Source of the DNA: Paenibacillus pasadenensis DSM 19293
GTDB lineage: Bacteria > Bacillota > Bacilli > Paenibacillales > Paenibacillaceae
NCBI RefSeq assembly: GCF_000422485.1
Contig: NZ_KE383852.1
Span: forward strand, 62,001-126,000
Length of the DNA: 64,000 bases
Reading direction: 5' to 3'
Shown here: positions 17,688 to 28,410 of the stretch, piece by piece
How positions within the stretch are numbered: the stretch's first letter is position 1
Layout of the letters: each line of letters starts with the position of its first letter
Program-made: the position numbers and the translations under genes
The notes under the pieces: generated by a model
What the model saw: the letters and a program-made list of their open reading frames with translations, nothing else
Databases searched by the model: none
What the model was told of the DNA's origin: nothing

Positions 17688-20009
17688 TCACTCCGGCCGG
17701 CTCAACATGCGGTAGCGCGTTGGCGTCATGCCCTCCAGCTTTTTGAAGATGCGGTTGAAATAGCTGTGCTGATAGCCGACCTGCTCGGCGATGTCCTGGA
17801 TTTTCAGCTCGGACTCGCGCAGCAGCTCCTTCGCCTTGTCGACCCGCAGCCCGGTCAAGTAATCGATGAAATTCACGCCGGTCACCTGCTTGAACGATTT
17901 GCTGAGGAAAAATGGATTGGTGCCGATATGGTCGGCGCAATGATCGAGCGAAATGTCGCGCATGTAATTCCGCTGCAGGAAAAGCACCGCTTGCTCGATC
18001 AGGCGTCTCGTCTGGCCATTCGATCGGGTTTCCATCTCTCGGAGGTACGGCTCGAACACTTTGGCCGAAAACCATTCGCAGGCATGCTCGGGCTCCTTGA
18101 TCTGCGACAGCTGCTCGTACAGATTGGCTCCCTTGTACAACCGACTCGGCTGGATGCCGGAAGCGAGAATCGCGTGCTGGACCGAGCCGAGCAGCTGCAG
18201 CATGCCTTGGTGGACGTCGATCGCCTTCGCTCCCGCCACCGAAAGCGATTGCTGGAACTCGCCCAGCAGCGTCTTGGCGTCCGCCGCCTGCCCGGCGCGC
18301 AGCGCCTGCAGCAGCTCGCGCTCCAGCGCGAACGGATAGGTCGGCGCCGGCGAGCCCTCCCAGTCCGACTGCTCCATGTCGATGACCTGGTTCGCATCGT
18401 CGAAGTTGCGGAAGCTGGCCGCTTGCTTCACCGCTTCGAAGGCGCGCGGAACGTCGCTCGCCCGCATCATGGAGCGGCTGATCGCGACCGTCACGTTCAG
18501 ATGGAGCAGGCGGTTGACGGACTGCATCAATTCTTCGCAGAACGATCGGATCTTCGCTGCGAACGATCCCCCCTCGGGCAGGATCAGCAGCAGCCCCGAG
18601 CCGAGATCATGGAAGTTGATCGCGTTGTACTGCTCGAAGTACCGCGCGGCCGTCTCGTCGATGATGTTGACCGAGGCGAATGTCACCAGCCCTTCGTCCC
18701 CTTGCTTGAACTTGCCCTCCAAGCTGGCGATGCCGCTCAGCTGCACGTACAGCACGATGAACTGCCTGTTGCGGACGTCCCATTTGTACCGTTCCAGGCG
18801 CGAGAGCAGATCCTCTTCCGAGTAGGCGTAAAGATAGCCTTGCAGCAGCTGATGCAGGAAGCTCTCCTTGACGTAGGGCAATTGCTCGGTCAGCCTGGCG
18901 TTCAGCTCGCGGCTTTCGCGGCTCAGGTCGCGCCAATGCCTTTCGATCAGCGTGAACTCGTCCTCCCTCGCCTCTCCTTGTCCGCCATGCGGAATGAGGC
19001 TGCCCATCAGCCGCTTGATCGGCGAATAGATCCGGCCGGAAGCGAGCCAGGCGAGCAGCAGTCCGAGCAGCAGCGCGCTGACGCTGACGCCGAGGATGAT
19101 TCTGGAGACGAATACGACCGGAGCGGTGATCGTCGTGATCGGCGAGGCGGATACATACATCCACGGGTCCATGATGCGTCCAAACTGTCCGGATGTAACC
19201 GCGTACGTCCTGCCGTCCCAATCCAAAAGAAAAGAGCCTGTCCCTCCGTCATCCGTCGAGATCCGAGCCCTCAGCGCCGCAATGAACGGCGAGTCCGCGG
19301 CATGGCCGTGAGCGGAGACGAACAGGCCGCCGTCCGCGCCGACCAGGAAGTTGTCGCCGTCATCATAGGGAGCGAGCGCCAGCAGCGCTTCCGCCACCTG
19401 CTCGCGGTCCAGCCGGGCGACGAGCGCGCCGAACGGCTTCAGGCTGCTTCCGGGAATTGGATGGACGAAGGCCAGCTCCCGCTGCTGAGGCTTGGCCGGA
19501 TCAAAGGCGAGCTGCGTCCAGTACGTCGTCTTGTTCCTGTTTGCCAGCAAGCTGTCGTAAAGACCGATCACACGTTCATCCTGCAGCGAGGAATACTCCG
19601 GATCGAACAAGATCGGCTGCTCGCCCTGCAAGTAGAGGCTGACGTTGCCGATCATGGCGTTCGAGCCTTGCATGACGAGCAGCGTGCTCGTCAAGTCGCG
19701 GGTCCGGATGAAGTCGCGGACGAAGTCATGATCCTGCAGCGAATAGTCGAATCGGGTGTCGAATGCCCAGTGCGACAGCATCATTTCCAGATTCGCAAGC
19801 TGCGCGTCCATCGTGCGCGCCCGCTGCTCGATCTGGCCGACATGCTGCTGGAGCAGCTCCTTCTCGAGATTCCCTCCCGCCATCGCATACACCAATACGC
19901 TCGTGATGATGCCGGGTATGCTTGCGACGACGAGAAGCAGAATCAGGCTTTTCCGATAATAGCTGCCTGCGCCTCGCGTTAGACGAGCGGCAATCGTTCT
20001 CCCCTGCAC
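17688..20009 (-). CDS. YesS-like membrane-anchored AraC-family regulator
   Basis: A 773-residue regulator. A first membrane segment lies near residues 20-45, an extracellular sensor of the Cache type follows to about 295, and a second membrane segment with a HAMP-like start is near 300-325 (GRIYSPIKRLMG). A degenerate cytoplasmic region leads to the C-terminal AraC DNA-binding domain (about 675-773, with DHCADHIGTNPFFLSKSF and IAEQVGYQHSYFNRIFKK). The start is GTG at 20009. In B. subtilis YesS controls rhamnogalacturonan genes; position between the lyase and the lpl-like transporter supports that role. Confidence 0.9.
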   Translation of the reverse strand: MQGRTIAARLTRGAGSYYRKSLILLLVVASIPGIITSVLVYAMAGGNLEKELLQQHVGQIEQRARTMDAQLANLEMMLSHWAFDTRFDYSLQDHDFVRDFIRTRDLTSTLLVMQGSNAMIGNVSLYLQGEQPILFDPEYSSLQDERVIGLYDSLLANRNKTTYWTQLAFDPAKPQQRELAFVHPIPGSSLKPFGALVARLDREQVAEALLALAPYDDGDNFLVGADGGLFVSAHGHAADSPFIAALRARISTDDGGTGSFLLDWDGRTYAVTSGQFGRIMDPWMYVSASPITTITAPVVFVSRIILGVSVSALLLGLLLAWLASGRIYSPIKRLMGSLIPHGGQGEAREDEFTLIERHWRDLSRESRELNARLTEQLPYVKESFLHQLLQGYLYAYSEEDLLSRLERYKWDVRNRQFIVLYVQLSGIASLEGKFKQGDEGLVTFASVNIIDETAARYFEQYNAINFHDLGSGLLLILPEGGSFAAKIRSFCEELMQSVNRLLHLNVTVAISRSMMRASDVPRAFEAVKQAASFRNFDDANQVIDMEQSDWEGSPAPTYPFALERELLQALRAGQAADAKTLLGEFQQSLSVAGAKAIDVHQGMLQLLGSVQHAILASGIQPSRLYKGANLYEQLSQIKEPEHACEWFSAKVFEPYLREMETRSNGQTRRLIEQAVLFLQRNYMRDISLDHCADHIGTNPFFLSKSFKQVTGVNFIDYLTGLRVDKAKELLRESELKIQDIAEQVGYQHSYFNRIFKKLEGMTPTRYRMLSRPE

Positions 20010-20122
20010 TCTTTCGCCCCCTACTTTTTTGTAAGCGGATTCAAAAACGCCCGGCCAGAAGATGCATCCAGCATAACCGGAACGGCCTGGATGAACCAGT
20101 TTGAAAACCGACTTTTTCCGTT

Positions 20123-20159
20123 AAAAAGCCGTCTACATCGTGTTCTCGATGCAGACGGC
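20123..20159 (-). terminator. Terminator of the lpl-like transporter operon
   Basis: A 13-bp stem (20147-20159 with 20128-20140, one G-U pair) is followed on the minus strand by five U. It lies 17 nt past the stop of the solute-binding protein gene. Confidence 0.88.
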
Positions 20160-20176
20160 CCGGTGTCGCTTTCGCT

Positions 20177-21772
20177 TTAATTTGCAGCAGCGTAGAGATC
20201 GTTGATCTCTTTCACATAGTCGTCGCCGCCGGATTTTTTCCACAGCTCGATGGCCTCTTTCCAGCCCTTCTCGTCGATCTGGCCGACGATGAACTTGATG
20301 CGCGCGTCATTGATGATGTTGCCGAGCTGCTGGCCCTTCTGGGAGTATACGGCGGAGATGAACGGAGCGGACGGGTCGGCTACGATCGTCTCCCGATTTT
20401 TCGCCATCACCTCGGACTGTTTCTTGCGCAGCGGCGTCTGCTTTACGTCCAGTCCGAGGTTGGTCGCAGGCGTGAACGGCGCCATCTGGTTGAGTCCCTC
20501 GACCTCGGACTCCAGCAGCGCGCTGTCGTCGGACGGCTGGATCGTATTGTCCTCCAATTTTGTATAATGCACGCCTTCGAGACCGGATCCGACGAGCGTC
20601 AGGTTTTCCGGCTCGTTCAGCGCATCCAGGAAGGCCAGCACCTTGTCGACCTCCTCCTCCGTTTTTACGCTCGACTTCGGTATCGCCAGCAAGCCTGAGA
20701 ACCCGGCCGTCGGCAGCGTGCGGATCGAGCCGTCGGGGCTTTTGACCGCGCCGAACACATCCATGTAATGCTCTCGTTTGTCCTCCTTGCCGGCTGCGGC
20801 GAGCGCGTCATGAATCCGCAGGTCGGCGCGGGCAGCCCCGTCCACGACGTCGATGATCACGCCGGCCTGGCCATTGACGATCGGATCGGTCCACTTCGCG
20901 GAGTCCATGACGGCAAAGTCCTGGTTGACGAGCTTCTCGTCGTACAGCTTTTTCATGAACTTGAGCGCTTCGAAGTATTCGTCGTACATGAAGTCCGGCG
21001 TCAGCTGGCCGTCCTTAGTCCCCCAGTTGTTCGGCGCGCCGAACCAGAGCTTGATCTGATCGAAGCCCGCCCCCCACGCCGGCGCCCATTTCACCATGAC
21101 GAGGCCGTACGTATCGTGCTTGCCGTTGCCGTCCGGATCTTTTTCAGTAAACGCTTTCAGCATTTCGTAGAACTCATCGATCGTCGTCGGCTGCTGCAGC
21201 CCGACGCTTTCCAGCCAGTCCTGGCGGTAGTAGACGCCGTTGCGGCCGATCTCGCGGCCTCGGTACACGCCGTAATTGCGGCCGTCGATCGAGGCGTTTT
21301 TGAGGATGACCGGATCGGATTGGCTCAGATTCGGATACTTTTTCAGCTTGTCGGTCACGTCCCAGAACGCGCCCGCTTTGACGGCGTTGACGAAGCTCGG
21401 GCCTTTCACATCGGGCACGTAGAGGATGCTCGGCAAGTTGCCCGAGGCGAGCGTAATGTTGAACTTGTCGCCGTACGAGGCGTTCGGCACCCATTGGAAG
21501 TGGATGTCGGTGTTCGTCCGCTTCTCCAGCTCGGCCGCGACCGGACTATCGTCCTTCGGAAAATTCGTCTTGAAAATCGGCAGCATGATGCTCAGCGCCA
21601 GCGGCTTGTCCGCGGTCGGCGATGCGTTCGGAGAGCCGCTGGCGGCAGGCGGAGCGGAAGCGGCAGGCTCGTTGCCGCTGCTGTCGGACGCGCAGCCTGC
21701 CATAGCGGCGGCGAAGACGGAACTGAGCAGCACAAGCCGGGAAGCGGAACCGGCGAGCGTCGATTTTTTCAT
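20177..21772 (-). CDS. Carbohydrate ABC transporter solute-binding lipoprotein (LplA-like)
   Basis: A 531-residue extracellular binding protein with a lipobox AMAGC; the lipidated cysteine is C27, followed by a Ser/Ala/Pro-rich linker to about residue 55. The rest is a family 1 solute-binding fold (LSIMLPIFKTNFPKDDSPV onwards) as in B. subtilis LplA and other oligosaccharide binding proteins. It is the last gene of a three-gene transporter operon and is likely to capture pectin-derived oligosaccharides at the cell surface. Substrate is inferred from the adjacent lyase genes. Confidence 0.92.
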   Translation of the reverse strand: MKKSTLAGSASRLVLLSSVFAAAMAGCASDSSGNEPAASAPPAASGSPNASPTADKPLALSIMLPIFKTNFPKDDSPVAAELEKRTNTDIHFQWVPNASYGDKFNITLASGNLPSILYVPDVKGPSFVNAVKAGAFWDVTDKLKKYPNLSQSDPVILKNASIDGRNYGVYRGREIGRNGVYYRQDWLESVGLQQPTTIDEFYEMLKAFTEKDPDGNGKHDTYGLVMVKWAPAWGAGFDQIKLWFGAPNNWGTKDGQLTPDFMYDEYFEALKFMKKLYDEKLVNQDFAVMDSAKWTDPIVNGQAGVIIDVVDGAARADLRIHDALAAAGKEDKREHYMDVFGAVKSPDGSIRTLPTAGFSGLLAIPKSSVKTEEEVDKVLAFLDALNEPENLTLVGSGLEGVHYTKLEDNTIQPSDDSALLESEVEGLNQMAPFTPATNLGLDVKQTPLRKKQSEVMAKNRETIVADPSAPFISAVYSQKGQQLGNIINDARIKFIVGQIDEKGWKEAIELWKKSGGDDYVKEINDLYAAAN

Positions 21773-21800
21773 TGTGATCTCCTCCTGGAACGGGAATGGC

Positions 21801-22685
21801 TCAGCCTTTGACGGAACCGAGCAGGACGCCTTTGGCGAAGTGCTTTTGCAGGAACGGGTAGACGCATAGGATCGGAATCGTACCGACGACGATGACGGCC
21901 ATCTTGATCGACTGGTCCGGCGGAGCGACGAAGCTCGGATCCATCGAGTTCATGTCTCCGGCAGCAGCCTGAGATAAGAGGACGATCTGGCGCAGCATGA
22001 CCTGCAGCGGCCATTTTTGCGGATCGTTGATGTAGAGCAGCGCCCCGAAAAAGTCGTTCCAATGGCCGACGGCATAAAACAGCGTGAAGGTGGCGAGCAC
22101 CGGCATCGACAAGGGCAAGACGATGCGGCCGAGCAGGCCGAGCTCCGTGCAGCCGTCGATGCGGCCTGCATCCTCGATCTCTTTCGGGATTTCCTGGAAG
22201 AAATTTTTGACGATGATCAGGTTGAACGCGCTGATCGCGCCAGGCAGCATGAGCGACCAGAGGGAATCAAGCAGATGCAGCCCCCGAACGACGAGGTAAG
22301 TCGGAATCATGCCGCCGCCGAACAGCATCGAAAAGATGACGAGGTTCAGCACGAAATTCCTCCCCCACAACCCTCTGCGGGCGAGGGCGTAGGCCATCGT
22401 CACGGTGAAGAACAGATTGACTGCCGTGCCGATGACGGTGACGTAGACCGATACGCCGATGCTCTGCATGATCGTGTCCGTCGAGAAGATGAACTTGTAG
22501 GCATCGAGCGTGAGCGATTCCGGAATGAAGAAGACCGCTCGGCTCGTCAGCTCCGCGTCCGAGGCAAACGAGCCGGCGACGACATACACGAAGGGCAGCA
22601 CGGCCGCCAAGGCGCATGCGGTCAGGAAGATGATGTTTGCCGCGTCGAAGATCGTCCCGGCGATGCTGCGGTTGCGTTTGGACAT
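21801..22685 (-). CDS. Carbohydrate ABC transporter permease (LplC-like)
   Basis: A 294-residue inner-membrane permease of the CUT1 type with six predicted membrane segments. The EAA-type loop for the ATPase is seen in EIEDAGRIDGCTELGLLGRIVLPLS (about residues 190-215, shown in part). The C-terminal motif YPFLQKHFAKGVLLGSVKG is characteristic of LplC/YtcP proteins. It lies between the second permease and the binding protein. No ATPase is encoded; such operons normally use the shared MsmX/MsmK ATPase. Confidence 0.92.
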   Translation of the reverse strand: MSKRNRSIAGTIFDAANIIFLTACALAAVLPFVYVVAGSFASDAELTSRAVFFIPESLTLDAYKFIFSTDTIMQSIGVSVYVTVIGTAVNLFFTVTMAYALARRGLWGRNFVLNLVIFSMLFGGGMIPTYLVVRGLHLLDSLWSLMLPGAISAFNLIIVKNFFQEIPKEIEDAGRIDGCTELGLLGRIVLPLSMPVLATFTLFYAVGHWNDFFGALLYINDPQKWPLQVMLRQIVLLSQAAAGDMNSMDPSFVAPPDQSIKMAVIVVGTIPILCVYPFLQKHFAKGVLLGSVKG

Positions 22686-22706
22686 GGCTTCCGATCTCCT
22701 TTCGAA

Positions 22707-23669
22707 TCAATAAAGGCCGGACTCGCCGAATTTTTTGGCCAGCCAGTTCGTCCCCAGCACGAGGATGATGCCGACGACGGACTTGAACAGGCCGACCGCC
22801 GTGCTGTAGCTGAACGCGCCTTGCGTGATGCCCATCGCATAGACGTAGGTGTCGAACACTTCCGCGGCCGAGCGGTTGAGCGGATTCAGCATCAGATAGA
22901 TCTGCTCGAAGCCGTTGTCGAGCACGCTGCCCATTCGCAGGATGAGCAGGATGACGATCGTGCTGCGGATCGCAGGCAGCGTGATGTGCCAGATCTGCTT
23001 CCAGCGGTTCGCTCCGTCGATCGTCGCCGCCTCGTACTGCTCGACATCGACAGCAGAAAGCGCTGCCAGAAAGATGATCGTTCCCCAGCCGCATTCCTTC
23101 CATATCGTCTGCAGCAGGATGATCGGCCGGAACCAGTCCGGATCGGACAAAAAGGCGATCTTCTCGCCCGTATGCTGGAGCAGCAGCTCATTGACCGGCC
23201 CTCCTTCCGTCGTCAGGAAGACGTAGGTCAGGCTCGCGACGATGACCATGGAGATGAAATGCGGGATGTAGATCATCGTCTGGACGACTCTTTTGAACAG
23301 AGCCCGCCGGACTTCGTTCAGCAGCAGCGCCAGCACGATCGGAGCGGGGAAAAAGAAGACCAGATTCAGAAAGGACAGGATGAGCGTGTTCTGCAACAGC
23401 AGGAAAAACTCCGGATTGGCGAAGAACAGGCGGAAATGCTCCAGTCCGACCCACTCGCTTTTCCAAAAGCCGGTGAACGGCTGGTAGTTCTTGAAAGCAA
23501 GCAGGATGCCCCACATCGGCACATATTTGAAGAGGGCAAAATACAGCAAGCCTGGAAGCAGCAACAAGTAAAGCCACTTGTCCCGCCGCAGCCGGATGGC
23601 AAGGGACGGCCGATAGGCCGCCTCTCCAGCCGCTTGAGGCGGCTTCCCTCTTTCTATGGCCTGCTTCAT
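22707..23669 (-). CDS. Carbohydrate ABC transporter permease (LplB-like)
   Basis: A 320-residue CUT1 permease with the LplB-type N-terminus (YLLLLPGLLYFALFKYVPMW) and six membrane segments; the ATPase-contact loop is EQYEAATIDGANRWKQIWHI. The start at 23669 has GAAGGAGG 11 nt upstream; an in-frame GTG at 23681 would sit on top of that ribosome site and is less likely. It is the first gene of the transporter operon and starts about 30-60 nt downstream of a good promoter. Confidence 0.92.
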   Translation of the reverse strand: MKQAIERGKPPQAAGEAAYRPSLAIRLRRDKWLYLLLLPGLLYFALFKYVPMWGILLAFKNYQPFTGFWKSEWVGLEHFRLFFANPEFFLLLQNTLILSFLNLVFFFPAPIVLALLLNEVRRALFKRVVQTMIYIPHFISMVIVASLTYVFLTTEGGPVNELLLQHTGEKIAFLSDPDWFRPIILLQTIWKECGWGTIIFLAALSAVDVEQYEAATIDGANRWKQIWHITLPAIRSTIVILLILRMGSVLDNGFEQIYLMLNPLNRSAAEVFDTYVYAMGITQGAFSYSTAVGLFKSVVGIILVLGTNWLAKKFGESGLY

Positions 23670-23681
23670 CGTTTCTCCCAC

Positions 23682-23923
23682 CTCCTTCTTCGCTATGATC
23701 GCATGCTCGCCTCGAGAGCGCTGGCCCTATTATGCAGAGGTCCTCGATTTTCCGGCAATGAGACATTTTTGAAGAAGGATGAAGCGCGGAGCTCGCGACG
23801 CCGGCCCAGCTTTCCCAAAAAGTGCAAGTCCGGCAAAAGAGTGGCATCCGCTCCGGCGCAGTTGCAAAAAAATCGCATCGCCAGCCGCAGCGGGCGGCGC
23901 AGACGATGGACGAATGAAAGACA
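23682..23923 (-). promoter_or_regulatory. lpl-like operon promoter region
   Basis: On the minus strand TTGCCG (23753-23758) and CATAAT (23729-23734) are 18 nt apart. The -35 region reads ATTGCCGGAAAA, as at the PL26 lyase promoter, and a further TTGCCGGA lies upstream near 23831. The two copies may be sites for the YesS-like activator. The rest of this non-coding stretch holds nothing else I can name. Confidence 0.55.
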
Positions 23924-23956
23924 AAAAACCCGCCGGTCTGCATGCAGCTCGGCGGG
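23924..23956 (-). terminator. Terminator of the arabinofuranosidase gene
   Basis: On the minus strand CCCGCCG (23956-23950) pairs with CGGCGGG (23935-23929), with a loop that itself contains the palindrome CTGCATGCAG, followed by six U. It begins 19 nt after the stop codon at 23975. Confidence 0.85.
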
Positions 23957-23974
23957 CTTTGCCTTTTCTTTTGC

Positions 23975-25640
<1,666 letters not shown>

Positions 25641-25647
25641 GAATGCC

Positions 25648-25688
25648 AAAAAACCGCTGCGATCGGCCAAGGCCGAAACCAGCGGTTT
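25648..25688 (-). terminator. Terminator downstream of the acetyltransferase remnant
   Basis: AAACCGCTG (25688-25680 on the minus strand) pairs with CAGCGGTTT (25659-25651), enclosing an inner GGCC-GGCC pair, and is followed by a T run. It lies 30 nt past the stop of the acetyltransferase fragment and would end the MocR transcript as well. Confidence 0.8.
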
Positions 25689-25718
25689 CGCTCGAGGGCA
25701 TGGCGGCGGCGAGACCGG

Positions 25719-25820
25719 CTAGCCCAGCTTTCCGTGCCGCATGACGCCGAACATGCCGGTCATCCCCTCGTGGCGGGCGAAGCCGTACGAGGTATAGAAC
25801 GGCTGGATCTCGCCGCATCG
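25719..25820 (-). pseudogene. C-terminal fragment of a GNAT acetyltransferase
   Basis: About 31 codons before the stop at 25719 read like the end of a GNAT N-acetyltransferase: a GEIQPFYTSYGFARHEG segment (the usual FY..xGF element) then MTGMFGVMRHGKLG. The reading frame continues upstream only into the antisense-like frame of the MocR gene, so the N-terminal 80 % of the enzyme is missing. It is followed by a normal terminator. I read it as what is left after a deletion that joined the 3' end of an acetyltransferase gene to the end of the MocR gene. Confidence 0.6.
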
Positions 25821-25837
25821 GGAGAGAGGCCATCTGC

Positions 25838-27265
25838 CTATCCCATCCCCTCCGCCGCCTCGAGGACTCGGGCGAGTCCTTCGGCCAGCCGGCGCTCGTC
25901 GAGCAGCGAGTAGCTGAGCCGGATCCGGTCCTGCATCGCGTCCAGCGGATCGCAGATCGGTCCCGGGACGAAGGCGGCGGACAGCTCCAGGCTGCGCTCC
26001 AGCAGCCGCGAGGCCTGCATGCCCTCCGGCAGCCGCACCCACAGATTGAGTCCGCCGGCGGGACTTTCCCAGCTCCAGCCGGATGCGGACAGCGCCTGCT
26101 CCATCGCTTCCTTGCGCATCGAGACGGCGACGCGCAGCTTGGCCAGATGCTCCTGCATCCGGTGCGAAAAGAAGAACGACTGGAACAGCTTCTGCCCGAG
26201 CAGCGGCGTGCCGCCGTCCGCCAGCGCCTTGAGCGGACGGATCGCCGCCAGGAGCGGCGGCCTCGCCGCGAGAAAGGCGATCCGCAGCCCGGGCGCGATG
26301 TATTTGCTGTAGGAGCGCAAATAGACGACCCAGCCTTCGGTATCGTAAGCGAACAACGGCGCAGGCGGCGGCTCGTGGAAATAAAGGTCCGAGTAGGCCT
26401 CGTCCTCGATGAGGATGCAGCGGTAGCGCTCGGCCAGCTCGAGCAGCGCCTTGCGCTGCCGGACCGGCACGGTGTAGCCCGTCGGATTGTGGTACGTCGG
26501 GTTGAGGTAGAACAGCTTGGGCCGCTCCGCGGCCATCAGCTTCTCGACCCTATCCAGGTCATAGCCGTCCGGCCGGATCTCGACCGGCAGCATGCGGACG
26601 CCGAGCTGGCGCAGCATGTCGATGGCCGGACTGTAGGTCGGCCGCTCGATCAAGGCTTTGTCGCCCGGCTGCAAAAGCGCCCGGAACGCCAGATCCATCC
26701 CTTGCTGGGCGCCGGTCGTCACCATCAGCTCCTCGGCCGACAGCTCCAGCCGCCGGTCCTGCATATAGCCCGCCATCGCCTCCCTCAGCTCCCCGTCTCC
26801 CATGACCGTGGAGTACGTGCTGAGCAGCAGCGGCTGGCTCGCGATGACCTCCTGAGCGTGCCGGGCGAGGAAACGGTTCGGCAGCAGCGTCGGATCGAGC
26901 AGCGCCTCGGACATCCGGTAGCGGACCGCCCGCCGATGGATGTCCGACAGCCGGCTCTCGGCTCCGCAGGCCGTTCCCGCGCCATAGCTCCAGCGGACGC
27001 CGCTGCCCGCCGCCTCGCCGGCAGGCACTTCCGCGCGGACGTAATAGCCGCTCCGATAGCTCGCTTCGAGCAGCCCCTCCTCCTCCAGCAGCCGATAGCC
27101 TTTGAGCACGGTCAAGCGATGCACGCCGAGCTCCTCCGCCATCGTCCTCACCGACGGAATCTTTTCTCCCGCCGCCCAGCGGCCATGACGGAGCCCGCTG
27201 CGCAGCGCCTCCTCCACTCTCTTTCCTTTGGAGCCGATTCCATCGGCCGTCCACGCAGGACGCAT
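25838..27265 (-). CDS. MocR-type regulator (GntR HTH fused to aminotransferase domain)
   Basis: A 475-residue regulator: winged helix GntR domain at about 1-75 (GEKIPSVRTMAEELGVHRLT), a linker, then a class I aminotransferase-like domain with the PLP lysine K321 in RSYSKYIAPGLRIAF. The start at 27265 has GGGAGG 8 nt upstream; the frame stays open further but that part is antisense to the transporter. MocR proteins bind PLP or an amino acid aldimine and control vitamin B6, GABA or amino-acid export genes. It is divergent from a DMT transporter, which is its most likely target. Confidence 0.93.
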   Translation of the reverse strand: MRPAWTADGIGSKGKRVEEALRSGLRHGRWAAGEKIPSVRTMAEELGVHRLTVLKGYRLLEEEGLLEASYRSGYYVRAEVPAGEAAGSGVRWSYGAGTACGAESRLSDIHRRAVRYRMSEALLDPTLLPNRFLARHAQEVIASQPLLLSTYSTVMGDGELREAMAGYMQDRRLELSAEELMVTTGAQQGMDLAFRALLQPGDKALIERPTYSPAIDMLRQLGVRMLPVEIRPDGYDLDRVEKLMAAERPKLFYLNPTYHNPTGYTVPVRQRKALLELAERYRCILIEDEAYSDLYFHEPPPAPLFAYDTEGWVVYLRSYSKYIAPGLRIAFLAARPPLLAAIRPLKALADGGTPLLGQKLFQSFFFSHRMQEHLAKLRVAVSMRKEAMEQALSASGWSWESPAGGLNLWVRLPEGMQASRLLERSLELSAAFVPGPICDPLDAMQDRIRLSYSLLDERRLAEGLARVLEAAEGMG

Positions 27266-27364
27266 CCGCCATCCCTCCCGATCACCGCCTTCATCTGTTC
27301 TACTATTGCTCCATCTGGTCGGTTTGTCAATCGTATGATGGTGGCCAAAAGGAGGCTTTTCCTC
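27266..27364. promoter_or_regulatory. Divergent MocR / DMT transporter promoter region
   Basis: This 99-bp gap between divergent starts should contain both promoters and the MocR operator. A TATGAT -10 candidate lies at 27334-27339 for the transporter, but no good -35 box is at the usual distance, which fits an activator-dependent promoter. Confidence 0.4.
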
Positions 27365-28288
27365 ATGGTCGTTCTGCTCTACTCTCTCATGTGCGCCATC
27401 TTCGGCACGACCTTTCTCGTCATCAAGCTCGGCGTGGATGCCGGACTGCCGCCGCTTTTGTCGGCCAGCCTCCGGTTTTTCGCCGCCGGCGCGCTGCTGC
27501 TGCTCGGACTGCGCCTGCGCGGCAAGCCTTCCTTCGGCCTGCTCGCGCGCAAGGAAACCTGGCTCATCGGCTGCGGCAGCACGTTCGTCACGTTCGCGAC
27601 GCTCTACTGGGCGGAGCAGCATCTCGACTCCGGCACGGCCGCCGTCCTGTCGGCCACCGCGCCGATCGCGGTCCTCCTGCTGCAGTCCGTCTTCTGGAAA
27701 AAGCGCTCGACGAAGCTGGAGCGGCGCGGCGCGCTCGTCAGCTTCGCCGGCGTCGTCGTCCTGCTGCTGCCGAGCTTGGCGGCGGTCCATCCGGACCGGC
27801 TCTGGCTGCTCTCGGCTGCGCTCGTGCTGCTCGGACAGATCGGGTATGCCTCCGGCAGCCTGCTGCAGCGCCGGCTGCTGACGAAGGAGCCGGCGCTGTC
27901 TCCGATCGCGCTCAATGGAGGCCAGATGCTGGCCGGCGGCGCCGGCATGGCGCTGCTGTCCCTGCTCACGGAGCGGATCGATCCGTCCGCCGTCGAGCCG
28001 CTGCCGGCGCTTGCCTCGCTGCTTTATCTGATCGTCATCGGCTCGATGCTCGGCCACAGCCTGTTCGCTTGGCTGATCCGCGCGACGAACGCCTTTTTCC
28101 CGTCCACCTGGCTCTACGTCTCGCCGGCGCTGGCGCTCGGGCTCGGAGCCGCGCTGTACGGCGAGCGGCTGAGCGGCTTCACCGCCGCAGGCTCGCTGAT
28201 CGTCCTGGCCGGCATCGTGCTGCTGCGGCTCCCGGAGCTGAAGTCCCAGCTGCTCGCGGCCAAGAAGAGAAGCCGGGAAGCGGCATGA
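27365..28288 (+). CDS. DMT-superfamily (EamA) transporter
   Basis: A 307-residue membrane protein with ten predicted membrane segments in two EamA repeats (about 3-130 and 145-290); FGTTFLVIKLGVDAGLPPL at the start of the first repeat is typical. The start at 27365 is chosen because AAAGGAGG lies 9 nt upstream; two earlier in-frame ATGs at 27335-27340 lack this. It probably exports an amino acid or related metabolite. Divergent from a MocR regulator, a pairing seen for several exporters. Substrate not readable. Confidence 0.88.
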   Translation: MVVLLYSLMCAIFGTTFLVIKLGVDAGLPPLLSASLRFFAAGALLLLGLRLRGKPSFGLLARKETWLIGCGSTFVTFATLYWAEQHLDSGTAAVLSATAPIAVLLLQSVFWKKRSTKLERRGALVSFAGVVVLLLPSLAAVHPDRLWLLSAALVLLGQIGYASGSLLQRRLLTKEPALSPIALNGGQMLAGGAGMALLSLLTERIDPSAVEPLPALASLLYLIVIGSMLGHSLFAWLIRATNAFFPSTWLYVSPALALGLGAALYGERLSGFTAAGSLIVLAGIVLLRLPELKSQLLAAKKRSREAA

Positions 28289-28306
28289 GTCCGACCGCCA
28301 AAGCGA

Positions 28307-28338
28307 AAAGCCCTCCTCGGGATCATCCGGGGGGCTTT
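28307..28338. terminator. Bidirectional terminator
   Basis: AAAGCCCTCC (28307-28316) pairs with GGGGGGCTTT (28329-28338), one G-U pair. It is placed between the convergent DMT transporter and Rieske genes and has short A and T flanks on its two sides. Confidence 0.7.
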
Positions 28339-28410
28339 GCGGCGGCAGCGAGCCGCGATATTCCGAAGCCTTCAATGATTTTCCGCTCCAGCTGTGCATC
28401 CAAGCTACAT

